In this document: piece after piece, positions 63,854 to 64,000 of the stretch
Position numbering within the stretch: position 1 is the first letter of the stretch
How the letters are laid out: each line of letters opens with the position of its first letter
Origin: Acinetobacter sp. WC-141
GTDB taxonomy: Bacteria; Pseudomonadota; Gammaproteobacteria; Pseudomonadales; Moraxellaceae
Direction of reading: 5' to 3'
Length of the DNA stretch: 64,000 bases
NCBI RefSeq assembly: GCF_000313935.1
Contig: NZ_AMSS01000011.1
Span: forward strand, 62,001 to 126,000
Notes under the pieces: model-generated
Seen by the model: only the letters and a program-made list of their open reading frames with translations
Told to the model about the DNA's origin: nothing
Database searches by the model: none
Position numbers and translations under genes: made by a program

Positions 63854-64000
63854 TTAGGCACGTACGCTTAACTCGTAACCTGTATATTTACGGATATTAA
63901 TAACACCAATATCAAGAATTAAATATTGACCTTTAATACCTTGTAATACACCGCGAATTTTTGGAGTTTTATCCAAATTTAACGATTTAATTTTTTCAGG
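63854..64000 (-). CDS. C-terminal end of a DUF2797-like protein (5' part outside window)
   Basis: The last 48 residues and stop codon are visible on the minus strand (ending [14 protein letters not shown]). The [20 protein letters not shown] tail resembles DUF2797 proteins, whose function is unknown. Only the 3' end is present, so the assignment is tentative. Confidence 0.55.
   Translation of the reverse strand, partial: PEKIKSLNLDKTPKIRGVLQGIKGQYLILDIGVINIRKYTGYELSVRA

Noticed and set aside
1..64000. tRNA, rRNA, CRISPR, insertion sequences, prophage
   Set aside because: No cloverleaf-like or repeat-spacer pattern, transposase or phage structural gene was recognised on either strand.

Overview
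The window reads as chromosomal DNA of an Acinetobacter species, most likely of the calcoaceticus-baumannii complex. The evidence is the AT-rich codon use, the gene families (fused mannitol-1-phosphate dehydrogenase/phosphatase MtlD, AlkM-type alkane hydroxylase with a divergent AraC regulator, a full isc operon, cobalamin salvage without de novo synthesis) and the short gaps with compact hairpin terminators. I see no insertion sequence, prophage, integron, CRISPR array, rRNA or tRNA gene. This is core or near-core genome, with some lineage-specific small genes and structured gaps.

Layout. 1-11.7 kb: a TonB-dependent receptor (minus strand, cut by the window start) faces a six-gene peptide-import operon made of two family-5 solute-binding proteins, an exported M3 peptidase, two permeases and a double ATPase. 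The shared 780-bp gap carries two outward-facing sigma-54-type promoter matches. 11.8-24.6 kb: housekeeping and stress genes, namely a YedK-type protein, cysQ, a histidine phosphatase, rpsT, a Rossmann oxidoreductase, rraA, a tandem GST-like protein, a Dyp peroxidase, mfd, a HIT protein and a membrane class III nucleotidyl cyclase. 24.7-30.1 kb: iscR-iscS-iscU-iscA-hscB-hscA-fdx on the minus strand, with an IscR-type operator over the promoter and two intra-operon hairpins. 30.2-33.9 kb: an SCP2/UbiJ-like membrane protein, a phasin-like protein, HU and PpiD. 34-40.5 kb: AraC regulator/alkM, a tandem acyl-CoA dehydrogenase pair and an ABC1/UbiB-family kinase. 40.7-44.5 kb: a small hypothetical gene bracketed by a direct repeat, ybaK, a 650-bp gap with a strong Fur-box match and several stem-loops, then mtlD. 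44.6-50 kb: cobinamide salvage (cobU, cobT, cobC, cobS) interleaved with a 2H phosphoesterase and a histidine acid phosphatase lipoprotein. 50-52 kb: DAHP synthase and a TSUP permease. 52.3-56.6 kb: a Fur-type siderophore operon (receptor, DUF3649-like, PepSY, DUF3325-like). 56.8-63.8 kb: lpxB, a CecR-like TetR regulator and the ybhGFSR-type efflux operon. The last 150 bp hold the 3' end of a DUF2797-like gene.

How they fit together. The most interesting module is the left end: an outer-membrane receptor, periplasmic peptidase and inner-membrane peptide transporter that appear to share sigma-54 control, suggesting nitrogen- or stress-responsive peptide scavenging. The second is the gap before mtlD, where a near-consensus Fur box is followed by a strong Shine-Dalgarno, a tiny ORF and three stable stem-loops. 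That arrangement would suit an iron-regulated small RNA or leader. Iron is a recurring theme (isc, siderophore operon, Fur box), as is hydrocarbon and lipid metabolism (alkM, acyl-CoA dehydrogenases, phasin).
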